A stretch of DNA of 64,000 bases, taken from Pseudomonadota bacterium. GTDB lineage: Bacteria; Pseudomonadota; Gammaproteobacteria; Steroidobacterales; Steroidobacteraceae. This document shows positions 56,061 to 64,000 of this stretch, in pieces; within the stretch, counting starts at the first letter, position 1, and every line of letters starts with the position of its first letter. The notes under the pieces are model-generated. The model did no database searches, had not been told where the DNA came from, and saw nothing but the letters and a program-made list of their open reading frames with translations. The position numbers were made by a program, and so were the translations under genes. The stretch is from NCBI GenBank assembly GCA_023423065.1, contig JAFAGC010000003.1:15470-79469 (forward strand), in the 5' to 3' direction.

Positions 56061-57142
56061 CGCAGCTTCAGCGTCGCGAGTCCCGCGAGCACGAGAATGA
56101 AGGAAATGATCCAGAAGCGCACGATCACCTTGGGTTCGGCCCAGCCCTTGAGCTCGTAGTGATGGTGGATAGGCGCCATGCGGAACACGCGCTTGCCGGT
56201 CATCTTGAAGGAGGCCACCTGGATGATCACCGAGGCGGTCTCGACCACGAAGATGCCGCCCATGATGAGCGCGACCAGTTCCTGACGGACGATCACGGCA
56301 ATGGTGCCGAGTGCGGCGCCGAGCGCCAACGCGCCGATGTCGCCCATGAAGACCTGCGCGGGATACGTGTTGAACCACAGGAATCCGAGACCGGCGCCCG
56401 CGAGCGCCGCGCAGAAGATCAGCAGTTCACCCGAGCCCGGCACCGCCGGGATGACGAGGTACTCCACGAAGTTCGCATTGCCGCTGGCATACGCGAACAC
56501 GCCGAGCGCGGAGCCCACCAGCACCGACGGCATGATCGCGAGCCCGTCGAGGCCGTCGGTGAGGTTCACCGCGTTGCTCATGCCGACGATCATGAAATAC
56601 GCGAGCGCGATGAACGCGAACGCGCCGAGCGGCAGCGCGAAGTTCTTGAAGAACGGCAGGAACAGCGTCGTCTCGGCCGGCGTCTTCGCGGTGTAGAACA
56701 GGAAGATCGCGGCCGCGAGTCCGACCAGCGACTGCCAGGAATATTTCCAGCGCGGGATCAGACCCTTCGGATTCTTCTTCGCGAGCTTGAGGTAGTCGTC
56801 CCAGAAGCCGATCACGCCGAAGCCGAACGTCACGATCAGCACGACCCACACGTAGCGGTTCGACAGGTCCGCCCACAGCAGCGTGCTCACGAAGATCGCG
56901 ATGAGGATCAGCATGCCGCCCATGGTCGGCGTGCCCGCCTTGGAGAAATGCGTCTTCGGTCCGTCGTCGCGCACCACCTGCCCGACGCGTCCGAACCGGA
57001 GCTTCTCGATCATCCACGGCCCCATGAGCAGCGCGAGCGCGAGCGCCGAGATCACCGCGAAAATCGCGCGCACGGTGAGGTACGAGAAGACGTTGAATCC
57101 CGAGTAGTGAGGCGTCAGGAGTTTTGCGAGCCAGTAGAGCAT
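56057..57142 (-). CDS. mraY: Phospho-N-acetylmuramoyl-pentapeptide transferase MraY
   Basis: 361 residues, ten membrane helices. GPKTHFSKAGTPTMGGMLIL, the aspartate-rich FWDDYLKL, NAVNLTDGLDGLAIMPS and PIHHHYELKGWAEPKVIVRFWI are the MraY signatures. It forms lipid I from UDP-MurNAc-pentapeptide and undecaprenyl phosphate. Length equals the E. coli enzyme (360). It starts 4 nt after the murF stop. Confidence 0.98.
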   Translation of the reverse strand: MLYWLAKLLTPHYSGFNVFSYLTVRAIFAVISALALALLMGPWMIEKLRFGRVGQVVRDDGPKTHFSKAGTPTMGGMLILIAIFVSTLLWADLSNRYVWVVLIVTFGFGVIGFWDDYLKLAKKNPKGLIPRWKYSWQSLVGLAAAIFLFYTAKTPAETTLFLPFFKNFALPLGAFAFIALAYFMIVGMSNAVNLTDGLDGLAIMPSVLVGSALGVFAYASGNANFVEYLVIPAVPGSGELLIFCAALAGAGLGFLWFNTYPAQVFMGDIGALALGAALGTIAVIVRQELVALIMGGIFVVETASVIIQVASFKMTGKRVFRMAPIHHHYELKGWAEPKVIVRFWIISFILVLAGLATLKLR

Positions 57143-57146
57143 CTGG

Positions 57147-58514
57147 TTAGTGAACCTTCCCGACCAGCGTATCGACCACGCGCTCGAGCCGGGCCGAGCG
57201 CGAACCCTTGACCAGCACGCACACCTCGCGCGTGAGCTCCGCGTTCACCGCGCGCGCCAGCGCCTCGGTGTCCGCGAACCACTCCCCGCCCGCGCCAAAC
57301 GCCTCGACCGCGAGCGCCGAAAACTTGCCGGTCGCGAACAGCCGGTCTATGCGGTGCGCGCGCGCGAACCGGCCGATCTCGCCATGACTTTCGACCGCGT
57401 GATCGCCGAGTTCGCCCATGTCGCCCATGACGAGCCAGCGGCGCGCGTCGACGGCCTCGAGCACCTCGATCCCGGCCTTCATCGAGCTCGGGTTCGCGTT
57501 GTAAGAGTCGTCGACGATCCAGGCGCCACTCGGCGCGGTTTTGAGCTGCAATCGGCCGGGAACCGGGCGCATTGTGGCGAGACCGGCGCGCACGTCGGCG
57601 AGCGAGGCCCCGGCCGCGATCGCGGCGGCCGCGGCACACAGCGCGTTCTGCACGTTGTGCGTGCCCGCGAGCTGCAGCTCGATCGGCGTATCGCCCTGCG
57701 GCGAGCGCAGCTCGAAACGCGTGACGAAGCCGTCGGCGCCGATCGCGGTGCGCACGTCGTGCGCGGAGTAGTCGGCCGGGTTGCGCTGACCGAAGGTCAC
57801 GACCCGCGCGCGCGTCATGCCGCGCCACATCGGCAGGAACTCGTCGTCGGCGTTGAGCACGGCCGCGTGACCAGGCTCGAGGTCGGCGACCATCTCGCCC
57901 TCGGCGCGCGCGGCGCCTTCGACGCTGCCGAAGCCCTCGAGGTGTTCGGCGCCGGCATTGGTGATGAGCCCAACGGTCGGGCGCGCGAGCTTGCAGAGAT
58001 CGGCGACCTCGCCCGGGTGGTTGGTGCCGATCTCGATCACGGCGAAGCGATGGGTCGGCTCGAGCCGGTGCAGCGTGAGCGGCACGCCGATGTGATTGTT
58101 CAAACTACCGCGCGTCGCCAGCGTCGGACCGGCCTGCGCGAGGATGGCCGCGGTCATTTCCTTCACCGTGGTCTTGCCGTTGCTGCCGGCGACACCGATG
58201 ACGGGCAGCGAGAACTGCGCGCGCCACGCGACGGACGACTGCTGCAAGGCCTCGAGAGTGTCCTTGACGACGATCTGCGCCATTTTCCCGATGGGGGAGC
58301 GATCGCTCACGGCGTCCACCACCGCACCCGCGGCGCCCGCGTTCGCCGCGGCATCGATGAACTCGTTCGCGTTGAAACGCGGGCCACGCAGCGCGACGAA
58401 CAACTCGCCGGCCTTGATCGTGCGCGTATCCGACGACACGCCCGTATACGCGCGGTCGGCGCCCCGCAGGGCGCCGCCACACGTCTGCGCGAATTCGGCG
58501 AGCGTGCGCTTCAT
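57147..58514 (-). CDS. murF: UDP-MurNAc-tripeptide--D-Ala-D-Ala ligase MurF
   Basis: 455 residues. The ATP loop VAGSNGKTTVKEM, FAVIEIGTNHPGEV, NADDEFLP and IVDDSYNANPSSMKAGIEVL mark MurF. It adds the D-Ala-D-Ala dipeptide made by Ddl. ATG 58514 overlaps the murE stop by 4 nt. Confidence 0.97.
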   Translation of the reverse strand: MKRTLAEFAQTCGGALRGADRAYTGVSSDTRTIKAGELFVALRGPRFNANEFIDAAANAGAAGAVVDAVSDRSPIGKMAQIVVKDTLEALQQSSVAWRAQFSLPVIGVAGSNGKTTVKEMTAAILAQAGPTLATRGSLNNHIGVPLTLHRLEPTHRFAVIEIGTNHPGEVADLCKLARPTVGLITNAGAEHLEGFGSVEGAARAEGEMVADLEPGHAAVLNADDEFLPMWRGMTRARVVTFGQRNPADYSAHDVRTAIGADGFVTRFELRSPQGDTPIELQLAGTHNVQNALCAAAAAIAAGASLADVRAGLATMRPVPGRLQLKTAPSGAWIVDDSYNANPSSMKAGIEVLEAVDARRWLVMGDMGELGDHAVESHGEIGRFARAHRIDRLFATGKFSALAVEAFGAGGEWFADTEALARAVNAELTREVCVLVKGSRSARLERVVDTLVGKVH

Positions 58515-60028
58515 GACGCGCTCCCGGCGCGGGCCACGAGCGCGGCCGCGACGACTTTCGCGTCGCTGAACGCGCGGCGTTCGCCGCCCACGATCTGATA
58601 ATCCTCGTGACCCTTGCCCGCGATCACGACGACGTCGCGCTCGCCTGCTTCGCCCAGCGCTTCGCGGATCGCGCGCTCGCGGTCGTGTTCGATGCGATAA
58701 GCCTTGCCGGCGGGAATCCCCGCGGCGATGCCGGACACGATGGCCTGCGGCGATTCGGTGCGCGGGTTGTCGTCGGTGAGCACGATGTCGTCCGCGAGCT
58801 CCGCGGCGATGCCGCCCATGTCCGCGCGTTTGCCTGGATCGCGGTCGCCGCCGCAGCCGAACACCACCGCGAGCCGGCCCGGGCAATGCGCGCGCGCCGC
58901 CTGCAGCGCCTTCCGGAGCGCGTCCGGTGTATGGGCGTAGTCGACGATCGCGAGCGGCGCGTTGCTTCCGCCGAAGGTTTCCATGCGGCCCGGCGCGGCG
59001 TGCGCGCGCGCGAGCGCGCGCGTGGCGTCCTCGGTAGTGAGGCCCCAGTCGAGCAGGACGGCGACGACGGTCAGCAGGTTGTCGACGTTGAAGTCGCCCA
59101 CCAGCCCACAGGAAATCGCGCCGGGTCCCCAGCTCGAATCGAATTCCGCCTGGATTCCGCGCGACGTAAGTTCAACGTGCATGGCGCGGACGAAGCCGTC
59201 GGCGCTGCGTATGCGTGTCTGGTGTCCGCGGCTGGTCACGATCAGCCGTCCGCGGCCGCGCGGATCCATCGCGAGCTGCCGGCCGAACGCGTCGTCGACG
59301 TTGATGATGCGCGACTGCAGGTCGGGCAGCGCGAACAGGCGCGCCTTCGTCGCGCCGTAGTGTTCCATCGTGCCGTGGTAATCGAGGTGGTCGCGCGTGA
59401 GATTGGTGAAGGCCGCGGTCCGGAAGCGCACCGCGCCGACGCGCGCCTGGTCGATCGCGTGCGAGGACACTTCCATCGCGACGTTCGCCGCGCCGCCCGC
59501 GCGCAGGCCGGCCAGCGTGCGCTGCACCGTCACAGCGTCCCCGGTGGTCAGCGCGCTCGACGCGAGCGCGTGCGGCCGGCCCGTACCGATGGTGCCCATG
59601 TAGGCAGCGGCGCGGCCCGTGAGCTCGAGCGCCTGCGCGAGTAGATAGGCACAGGTAGTCTTGCCGTTGGTGCCGGTGACGCCCGCCACCGACAGGTGGC
59701 GCGACGGCGAGTCGAAGAAGCGGTCGGCGATCAGGCTCGCGCGTTCGCGCAGCCGCGGAACGGGCGCCACGACGATTTCGGACGGCAGATCCGGCACCAC
59801 CGCCACCGGCGCCGGCTCGAACAGCACCGCGCGCGCGCCGTTGGCGACCGCCTGGGGCGCGTATTTCAATCCGTGCTCGGCCGAGCCGTGCACCGCCAGG
59901 AAGGCGCTGCCCGGGCGCGCGGCCCGTCCATCCTGCGTGAGGTCGGTCACCGGAATGTCGCGCGGTAGTTCGGCGAGGCCTTCGACGAGGCTGGCGAGAC
60001 TGCGGGAAATGGCGGACGGCGCGGTCAT
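58511..60028 (-). CDS. murE: UDP-MurNAc-L-Ala-D-Glu:meso-DAP ligase MurE
   Basis: 505 residues from ATG 60028 (MTAPSAISRSLASLVEGLAELP), overlapping the ftsI stop. ATP loop VTGTNGKTTCAYLL (about residue 117) and MEVSSHAIDQARV are present; DDNPRTESP (about residue 418) is the DNPR motif that selects meso-diaminopimelate, so the peptidoglycan is of the standard Gram-negative A1gamma type. The open frame runs far upstream through ftsI sequence without stops, but only the chosen start matches the family. Confidence 0.97.
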   Translation of the reverse strand: MTAPSAISRSLASLVEGLAELPRDIPVTDLTQDGRAARPGSAFLAVHGSAEHGLKYAPQAVANGARAVLFEPAPVAVVPDLPSEIVVAPVPRLRERASLIADRFFDSPSRHLSVAGVTGTNGKTTCAYLLAQALELTGRAAAYMGTIGTGRPHALASSALTTGDAVTVQRTLAGLRAGGAANVAMEVSSHAIDQARVGAVRFRTAAFTNLTRDHLDYHGTMEHYGATKARLFALPDLQSRIINVDDAFGRQLAMDPRGRGRLIVTSRGHQTRIRSADGFVRAMHVELTSRGIQAEFDSSWGPGAISCGLVGDFNVDNLLTVVAVLLDWGLTTEDATRALARAHAAPGRMETFGGSNAPLAIVDYAHTPDALRKALQAARAHCPGRLAVVFGCGGDRDPGKRADMGGIAAELADDIVLTDDNPRTESPQAIVSGIAAGIPAGKAYRIEHDRERAIREALGEAGERDVVVIAGKGHEDYQIVGGERRAFSDAKVVAAALVARAGSAS

Positions 60029-61797
60029 CGGATCGCCACCCTCCGCTCGGGCAGTGTCGAGTCGCCGATCGGTGCGTCGGGCGGCACCGCGAGCAGGCGC
60101 AACGCGCCGCCCACGACGCCCGAGAACACGGGCGCCGCGACTTCGCCGCCGTAGTATTTGCCCGCGCCGGGCTCGTCGATGACCACGACCGCGGCGAGGC
60201 GCGGCGCGCTCGCGGGAGCGATGCCGCCGAACACCGCGAGATAACGATCCGTCGCGTAGCCACCCGCGGTGGCCTTCCACGCGGTGCCCGTCTTGCCGGC
60301 GACCGTGTAGCCCGGAATCGCGGCGCGCTTGCCGCCGCCGTCGGGCGCGACGACGGCCTCGAGCATGTGGATGAGCATGCGCGACGTGTTCGCGTGGAGC
60401 ACCTGCGTGCCTTCGGGCGCCGAATCGACGCGCAGGAAGGATACCGGGCGCGACATGCCGTTCGACGCCACCGTCGCGTAGGCGTGCGCGAGCTGCAGCG
60501 GCGTGACCGACAGTCCGTAGCCGCGCGACATCGACGAGATGCCGACCGGGCGCCAGTGCGAGTAGTGAGGCAGCAGTCCCGCGGACTCGCCGGGATAACC
60601 CGAGGTCGTCACCTGGCCGAAGCCGAGCCCGCTGAGCGTGTCGTACATCTGCGCGGGCTCCAGCGCGAGAGCGACCTTGGTCAGGCAGATGTTGGAGCTC
60701 TCGGCCAGGCAGGTCGCCAGATTGATCGCGCCCAGGTTGCGGCGGTCCTCGAGTAGTTTGGCGCCGACCTTGATGTAGCCCGGGTTGGTGTCGATGACCG
60801 AATGGTCGTTGAACTTGCCCGACGCCAGGCCCGCCGCGACGACGAACGGCTTCATCGACGAGCCGGGCTCGACGATGTCGGTCACGGCGCGGTTGCGGTA
60901 CGTCCGCGCCTTGAGCTGGTCGCGGTCGTTCGGGTTGTAGGTAGGCTGGTTGACCATGGCGAGCACTTCGCCGGTCGACACGTCGAGCACGATCACGCTG
61001 CCGGACTTGGCGCGCTGGTCGCGGATGGCCGCCTTGAGCTCGCGGTACGCGAGGTACTGGATGCGCAGGTCGATCGACAACACCAGATTGCGGCCCGGCC
61101 GCATCGCGCGGATTTCCTCGACGTTCTGCACGATCTTGCCGTAGCGATCCTGGATCACCCGCTTCGCGCCGTCTTCGCCGGCGAGCCAATGATCGAACGC
61201 GAGCTCGAGGCCTTCCTGGCCCTGGTCGTCGATGTTCGTGAAGCCGAGGATGTGGCCCGCAACTTCGCCCGCCGGGTAGTAGCGGCGGTATTCGCGCATC
61301 AGGTAGACGCCCGGAATTTCGAGGGCGCGGATCTTCTGCGCCTCGGCAGGCTGCATGTGCCGCACGAGATACAGGAACTCGCGGTCGAGGTTCGAGGTGA
61401 GACGGCGCGCGATCTCGTTCTTGTCGCGCTTCAGCGCCTTCGCGAGCCGCGGCAGCTGGTCGCTCGCGAGCGCGAGTTCCTTCGGATTCACCCACACCGA
61501 GTCGACAGGCGTCGACACCGCGAGCGGCTCGCCATAACGGTCGGTGATCGTGCCGCGGGTCGCGCTGATCTCCGCGACACGCGAGAAGCGCGCGTCGCCC
61601 TGGCCCGCGAGGAACTCGTGCTCCTTGAGCTGCAGCTCGATCGCGCGCCATGCGAGGCCGAGCGCGCCGCACACGAGCAGCCCGAGCACGAAATTCGCGC
61701 GCCAGCGAAAGCTGCCGGCGTCGTCGCGCGCCGAGGTCGCGGACCCGCTCTCGCCCCGTCCGCGGGAATCGCGGCGTTTGCCAGAAAAGATCTTCAC
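60025..61797 (-). CDS. ftsI: Septal peptidoglycan transpeptidase FtsI (PBP3)
   Basis: 590 residues, GTG 61797 overlapping the ftsL stop (GTGA). A basic, Ser/Gly-rich cytoplasmic tail, one membrane helix (FVLGLLVCGALGLAWRAIEL), a pedestal domain with RGTITDRYGEPLAVSTPVDSVW, and the transpeptidase with active Ser in EPGSSMKPF, SSN in AESSNICL and KTG in VAGKTGTAWK. It crosslinks septal peptidoglycan. An upstream in-frame start is possible but would lie inside ftsL. Confidence 0.97.
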   Translation of the reverse strand: MKIFSGKRRDSRGRGESGSATSARDDAGSFRWRANFVLGLLVCGALGLAWRAIELQLKEHEFLAGQGDARFSRVAEISATRGTITDRYGEPLAVSTPVDSVWVNPKELALASDQLPRLAKALKRDKNEIARRLTSNLDREFLYLVRHMQPAEAQKIRALEIPGVYLMREYRRYYPAGEVAGHILGFTNIDDQGQEGLELAFDHWLAGEDGAKRVIQDRYGKIVQNVEEIRAMRPGRNLVLSIDLRIQYLAYRELKAAIRDQRAKSGSVIVLDVSTGEVLAMVNQPTYNPNDRDQLKARTYRNRAVTDIVEPGSSMKPFVVAAGLASGKFNDHSVIDTNPGYIKVGAKLLEDRRNLGAINLATCLAESSNICLTKVALALEPAQMYDTLSGLGFGQVTTSGYPGESAGLLPHYSHWRPVGISSMSRGYGLSVTPLQLAHAYATVASNGMSRPVSFLRVDSAPEGTQVLHANTSRMLIHMLEAVVAPDGGGKRAAIPGYTVAGKTGTAWKATAGGYATDRYLAVFGGIAPASAPRLAAVVVIDEPGAGKYYGGEVAAPVFSGVVGGALRLLAVPPDAPIGDSTLPERRVAIR

Positions 61798-62078
61798 GGC
61801 GACACCAGCTCGATTTCCTTCGGTGGCGGCATCGCCATCCGCAGCTTGGTGCCGGCCACATTCTCGACGAACGCATGCGTCGACCAGGCGCTCTGCTCGA
61901 GCTGCAGCTGACCCCATTCGATCTCGAGATTGTCGCGCCGGACATTGAGCCGTTCCAACTCGACGAACAGCTCGCGGGCGCGATGCTTACTGTAGATAGC
62001 GCCCGCGGCCGACGCGAGCGCGGCCACCCACAGCACCGGGATCGCGACGACGAGAAGTTTGTTGGTGGGCGCCGACAT
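61794..62078 (-). CDS. ftsL: Cell division protein FtsL
   Basis: 94 residues: a short cytoplasmic part, one membrane helix (LLVVAIPVLWVAALASAAGAIY), then a leucine-zipper-like coiled coil (HRARELFVELERLNVRRDNLEIEWGQLQLEQSAW). Identified by size, topology and position between rsmH and ftsI, since FtsL sequences diverge quickly. Its ATG directly follows the rsmH stop. Confidence 0.92.
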   Translation of the reverse strand: MSAPTNKLLVVAIPVLWVAALASAAGAIYSKHRARELFVELERLNVRRDNLEIEWGQLQLEQSAWSTHAFVENVAGTKLRMAMPPPKEIELVSP

Positions 62079-63014
62079 CTATCGCACCTTCTCCGCGACG
62101 CGCAGCACGCTCGAGCGCGCACGCGGATTCGCGGCGAGTTCCTCTTGCGTCGCGCGGATCTTCGAGCCGATCCGCTTCAGGCGCGGCTGCGCCGATTCCG
62201 GGATCAGGGGCAGCCCCGCGAACACCGGGTTCACCGTGGAGTGCGCCTGGATGAACTGCTTGACCGCGCGATCCTCGAGCGAGTGGAAGCTGATGGCCGC
62301 GAGGCGTCCGCCGACCGCGAGCAGCGCGAGCGCGCCCTCGAGCGCGCGGCGCAGCTGCCCGAGCTCGTCGTTGACGTGCATGCGCAGCGCCTGGAACGTG
62401 CGGGTCGCGGGATGTTTGCCGGGCTCGCGCGTGCGCACGGCGCGGGCGACGAGCTCGGCGAGCTGCAGCGTGGTGGTGAGGGGTTGGGTCTTTCGTGCCG
62501 CGACGATGTCTGCGGCAATCCGCCGCGCGAAGCGCTCCTCCCCGAGCGTCGCGATCACCTCGCGAATCTCAGGCTCGCCCGCTCGCGCGAGCCATGCGGA
62601 AACCGGTTCGCCGCTCGTCGGATCCATGCGCATGTCGAGCGGGCCGTCCGCCCTGAAGCTGAAACCACGTGTGGGGTCGTCGAGCTGCGGTGAGGAGACG
62701 CCGAGGTCGAACAAGATGCCGCGCACGGGCCGGCCCGGAACGAGCTCCGGCACGCGCGCGGCGATATCGGCAAACGGCGCGCCGACGAGCGTAAGCCGCA
62801 CTTCGTCGGGAAAACGGCGGTGGCCGGCCGCGATGGCCGCCGGGTCGCGGTCGAACGCGAGCACGCGCCCTTCGGGACCGAGTGCCCCGAGGATGAGTGC
62901 CGTGTGTCCGCCGCGCCCGAACGTCGCATCGATATATAGGCCGTCCGCCTGTACCGCGAGTGCCTCGAACGCTTCCCGGGCAAGCACCGGTATGTGGGCG
63001 TTCGATTCACTCAC
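62079..63014 (-). CDS. rsmH: 16S rRNA (cytosine1402-N4)-methyltransferase RsmH
   Basis: 311 residues, GTG start. HIPVLAREAFEAL, YIDATFGRGGHTALIL (SAM motif), GILFDLGVSSPQLDDPTRGFSFRADGPLDMRMD and AISFHSLEDRAVKQFI are diagnostic of RsmH/MraW. It methylates C1402 of 16S rRNA. About 116 nt separate it from mraZ; that gap contains CTAACAA (63099) and nothing else recognisable. Confidence 0.97.
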   Translation of the reverse strand: MSESNAHIPVLAREAFEALAVQADGLYIDATFGRGGHTALILGALGPEGRVLAFDRDPAAIAAGHRRFPDEVRLTLVGAPFADIAARVPELVPGRPVRGILFDLGVSSPQLDDPTRGFSFRADGPLDMRMDPTSGEPVSAWLARAGEPEIREVIATLGEERFARRIAADIVAARKTQPLTTTLQLAELVARAVRTREPGKHPATRTFQALRMHVNDELGQLRRALEGALALLAVGGRLAAISFHSLEDRAVKQFIQAHSTVNPVFAGLPLIPESAQPRLKRIGSKIRATQEELAANPRARSSVLRVAEKVR

Positions 63015-63130
63015 TGCTTCAAGCGGCTGTCAGTCCGCCCCCGTTTTCTTGCGCCTTGCCACTGGACGGAATCCGCACCGCGGCATTCCATCCCACCCCT
63101 AACAACTTCGAATCCGAATCGACTACCTAA

Positions 63131-63583
63131 CTACAGCGTGAGCGATTCGAGCTCCGCGGAGAGACCCGTTTCCGTGGCCTCGTTCGCGAGCCACAGGGAC
63201 CGGCGCTCGTTCCAGCGCGCCTCGTCCCACAATTCGCACCGATTGCCCTGGCCGATCAGCATTCCGCGCTTCTCGAGCATCGCGAACTCGCGCAGCTCGG
63301 GCGTCAGCGACAATCGGCCGTGCCCGTCGAGATCCAGCTCGGTGGCATGACCCACCATCAATCGCTGCAGCCGGCGCGCCTGCGCGTGCAGCGACGGCAG
63401 GCTCATCAACTTGCGTTCGATCTGTTCCCAGTCGGGCATGGGATAGATGAGGAGGCACTGATCCCGGTCCACGGTGACGACCAGCTTTCCCTGGCTTCTT
63501 TCGAGCGCGTGCTCGCGGTACCGGGTGGGAAGAACCATCCGGCCCTTGTCGTCCAGGGTCACTTTTGCTGCACCGCGAAACAT
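63131..63583 (-). CDS. mraZ: Transcriptional regulator MraZ
   Basis: 150 residues with two SpoVT-AbrB-type halves: MFRGAAKVTLDDKGRMVLPTRYR and ATELDLDGHGRLSLTPELREFAML. MraZ forms a ring-shaped oligomer that binds tandem TGGG-type repeats and represses its own dcw promoter. Four such boxes lie 21-55 nt upstream of the start. It is the first gene of the cluster. The start codon has only a weak ribosome site. Confidence 0.96.
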   Translation of the reverse strand: MFRGAAKVTLDDKGRMVLPTRYREHALERSQGKLVVTVDRDQCLLIYPMPDWEQIERKLMSLPSLHAQARRLQRLMVGHATELDLDGHGRLSLTPELREFAMLEKRGMLIGQGNRCELWDEARWNERRSLWLANEATETGLSAELESLTL

Positions 63584-63603
63584 GGATGGACAGGCGTGTC
63601 AGG

Positions 63604-63638
63604 CCCATTTCTCCCCACTTTTTCCCACTTGCCGCCAC
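63604..63638 (-). promoter_or_regulatory. MraZ operator: four TGGG-type boxes at 10-bp spacing
   Basis: Reading the minus strand: GTGGC (63638-63634), GTGGG (63628-63624), GTGGG (63618-63614), ATGGG (63608-63604), each separated by exactly 5 nt. This matches the known MraZ-binding array. The first box touches the -10 element, so binding would block initiation. Confidence 0.88.
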
Positions 63639-63665
63639 TATAGAAACGGCCCGGGGCGCGGTCAA
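63637..63665 (-). promoter_or_regulatory. Sigma-70-type promoter of the dcw cluster
   Basis: TTGACC (63665-63660), a 17-nt spacer, then TATAGT (63642-63637) on the minus strand. The predicted start is near 63630, about 47 nt upstream of mraZ, within the MraZ box array. Confidence 0.85.
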
Positions 63666-64000
63666 GAAATAAGTCACAAAATTTTCTATCGGCGACAGCG
63701 ACTTACGTAGGTTTTGCCCTACCGCAGCGCGCAATTGGAACGAGCACGCACTTACCGATCAGTAGCTTGTCATCGCTACTTCATACAGTGGGTCAGAAGC
63801 GGAGGGGCTGTATGCCCCTGGATGCGGGCACTGAGACTCGAAGTCACCGCGAAATTCGAGCGGGGCGAAGAAAAAGCCCGAGCAAAGAGACACAAGCTCG
63901 ATCGAAGCGGTCTCGACCAAGCGTGAGCGAAGTGATCCAAGGCCAGAACGAAGCGAAACATTAACGGATGGGGTAGGTGGCTCATTGAGCCATTAATGGC
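63666..64000. other. Stretch without a recognisable gene
   Basis: No convincing gene was found. Short frames on both strands have low-complexity Arg/Ser-rich products and no start signals. Visible structure: a small hairpin AGGGGC-TGTAT-GCCCCT (63803-63819), the inverted repeat TGGCTCA-T-TGAGCCA (63978-63992) and the overlapping palindrome GCCATTAATGGC (63989-64000) at the window edge. RNase P RNA, often near mraZ, was looked for and not recognised. Confidence 0.5.

Noticed and set aside
58511..62122. A single 1203-residue frame that would fuse ftsI-region sequence to murE
   Set aside because: The upstream two thirds is an out-of-frame reading of ftsI and ftsL; only the part from 60028 is MurE.
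63666..64000. Possible RNase P RNA upstream of mraZ
   Set aside because: The conserved core (GAGGAAAGTC-type and ACAGAA-type boxes) was not found.

Overview
High-GC chromosomal DNA from a gammaproteobacterium. The gene orders (rluD-pgeF-clpB opposite bamD; bamD near nadE; sucCD beside pilSR-pilA-pilBCD-coaE-zapD; a full mraZ-to-lpxC division cluster followed by dciA, an M23 peptidase, secA and mutT) resemble Xanthomonadales/Nevskiales and in particular Steroidobacteraceae-like genomes. That placement is inference from gene order and composition; no rRNA marker is present.

Layout. 1-4.4 kb: 5' end of aspS, dsbA, a glutamine synthetase-like/class III aminotransferase pair and a small zinc-ribbon protein. 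4.6-9.4 kb: an envelope glycosylation-like module (GtrB/DPM-type glycosyltransferase, STT3-like GT-C membrane protein, methyltransferase, SMR-type flippase candidate, a second methyltransferase divergent), with the decayed tail of a second STT3-like gene beside it. 9.4-21 kb: clpB, a DUF2628-pilin fusion, a ZIP transporter, pgeF, rluD, bamD, a ParDE toxin-antitoxin pair, nadE, and sucDC with an unusual histone-H1-like tail on SucD. 21-30.5 kb: type IV pilus regulation, pilin and assembly (pilS, pilR, pilA, pilB, pilC, pilD), then coaE and zapD. 30.6-36.9 kb: a DUF6159 membrane protein, an AraC regulator and two divergent S9 peptidases. 37-44.5 kb: an unrecognised small gene, mutT, secA, an M23 peptidase, dciA, and a GMC dehydrogenase with its small subunit. 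44.6-63.6 kb: the division and cell-wall (dcw) cluster read leftwards from mraZ to lpxC, almost entirely by 1-8 nt stop/start overlaps.

Regulatory sequence that can be read directly includes a sigma-70-type promoter followed by four MraZ boxes at exact 10-bp spacing upstream of mraZ, a sigma-54 promoter before pilA, a sigma-32-like promoter before clpB, and a palindromic operator before parDE. A dispersed repeat (about 42 nt, GGGGACA at both ends) occurs as five units; every unit sits at a stop codon in the same orientation relative to the gene that ends there.

The most unusual items are the STT3-like module and its decayed duplicate, the stop-codon-abutting repeat family (one copy apparently removing the usual start of mutT), the DUF2628-pilin fusion, the basic tail on SucD, and a set of A/T-rich 7-mers that recur far more often than base composition predicts. 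No CRISPR array, tRNA, rRNA or complete transposon was seen.
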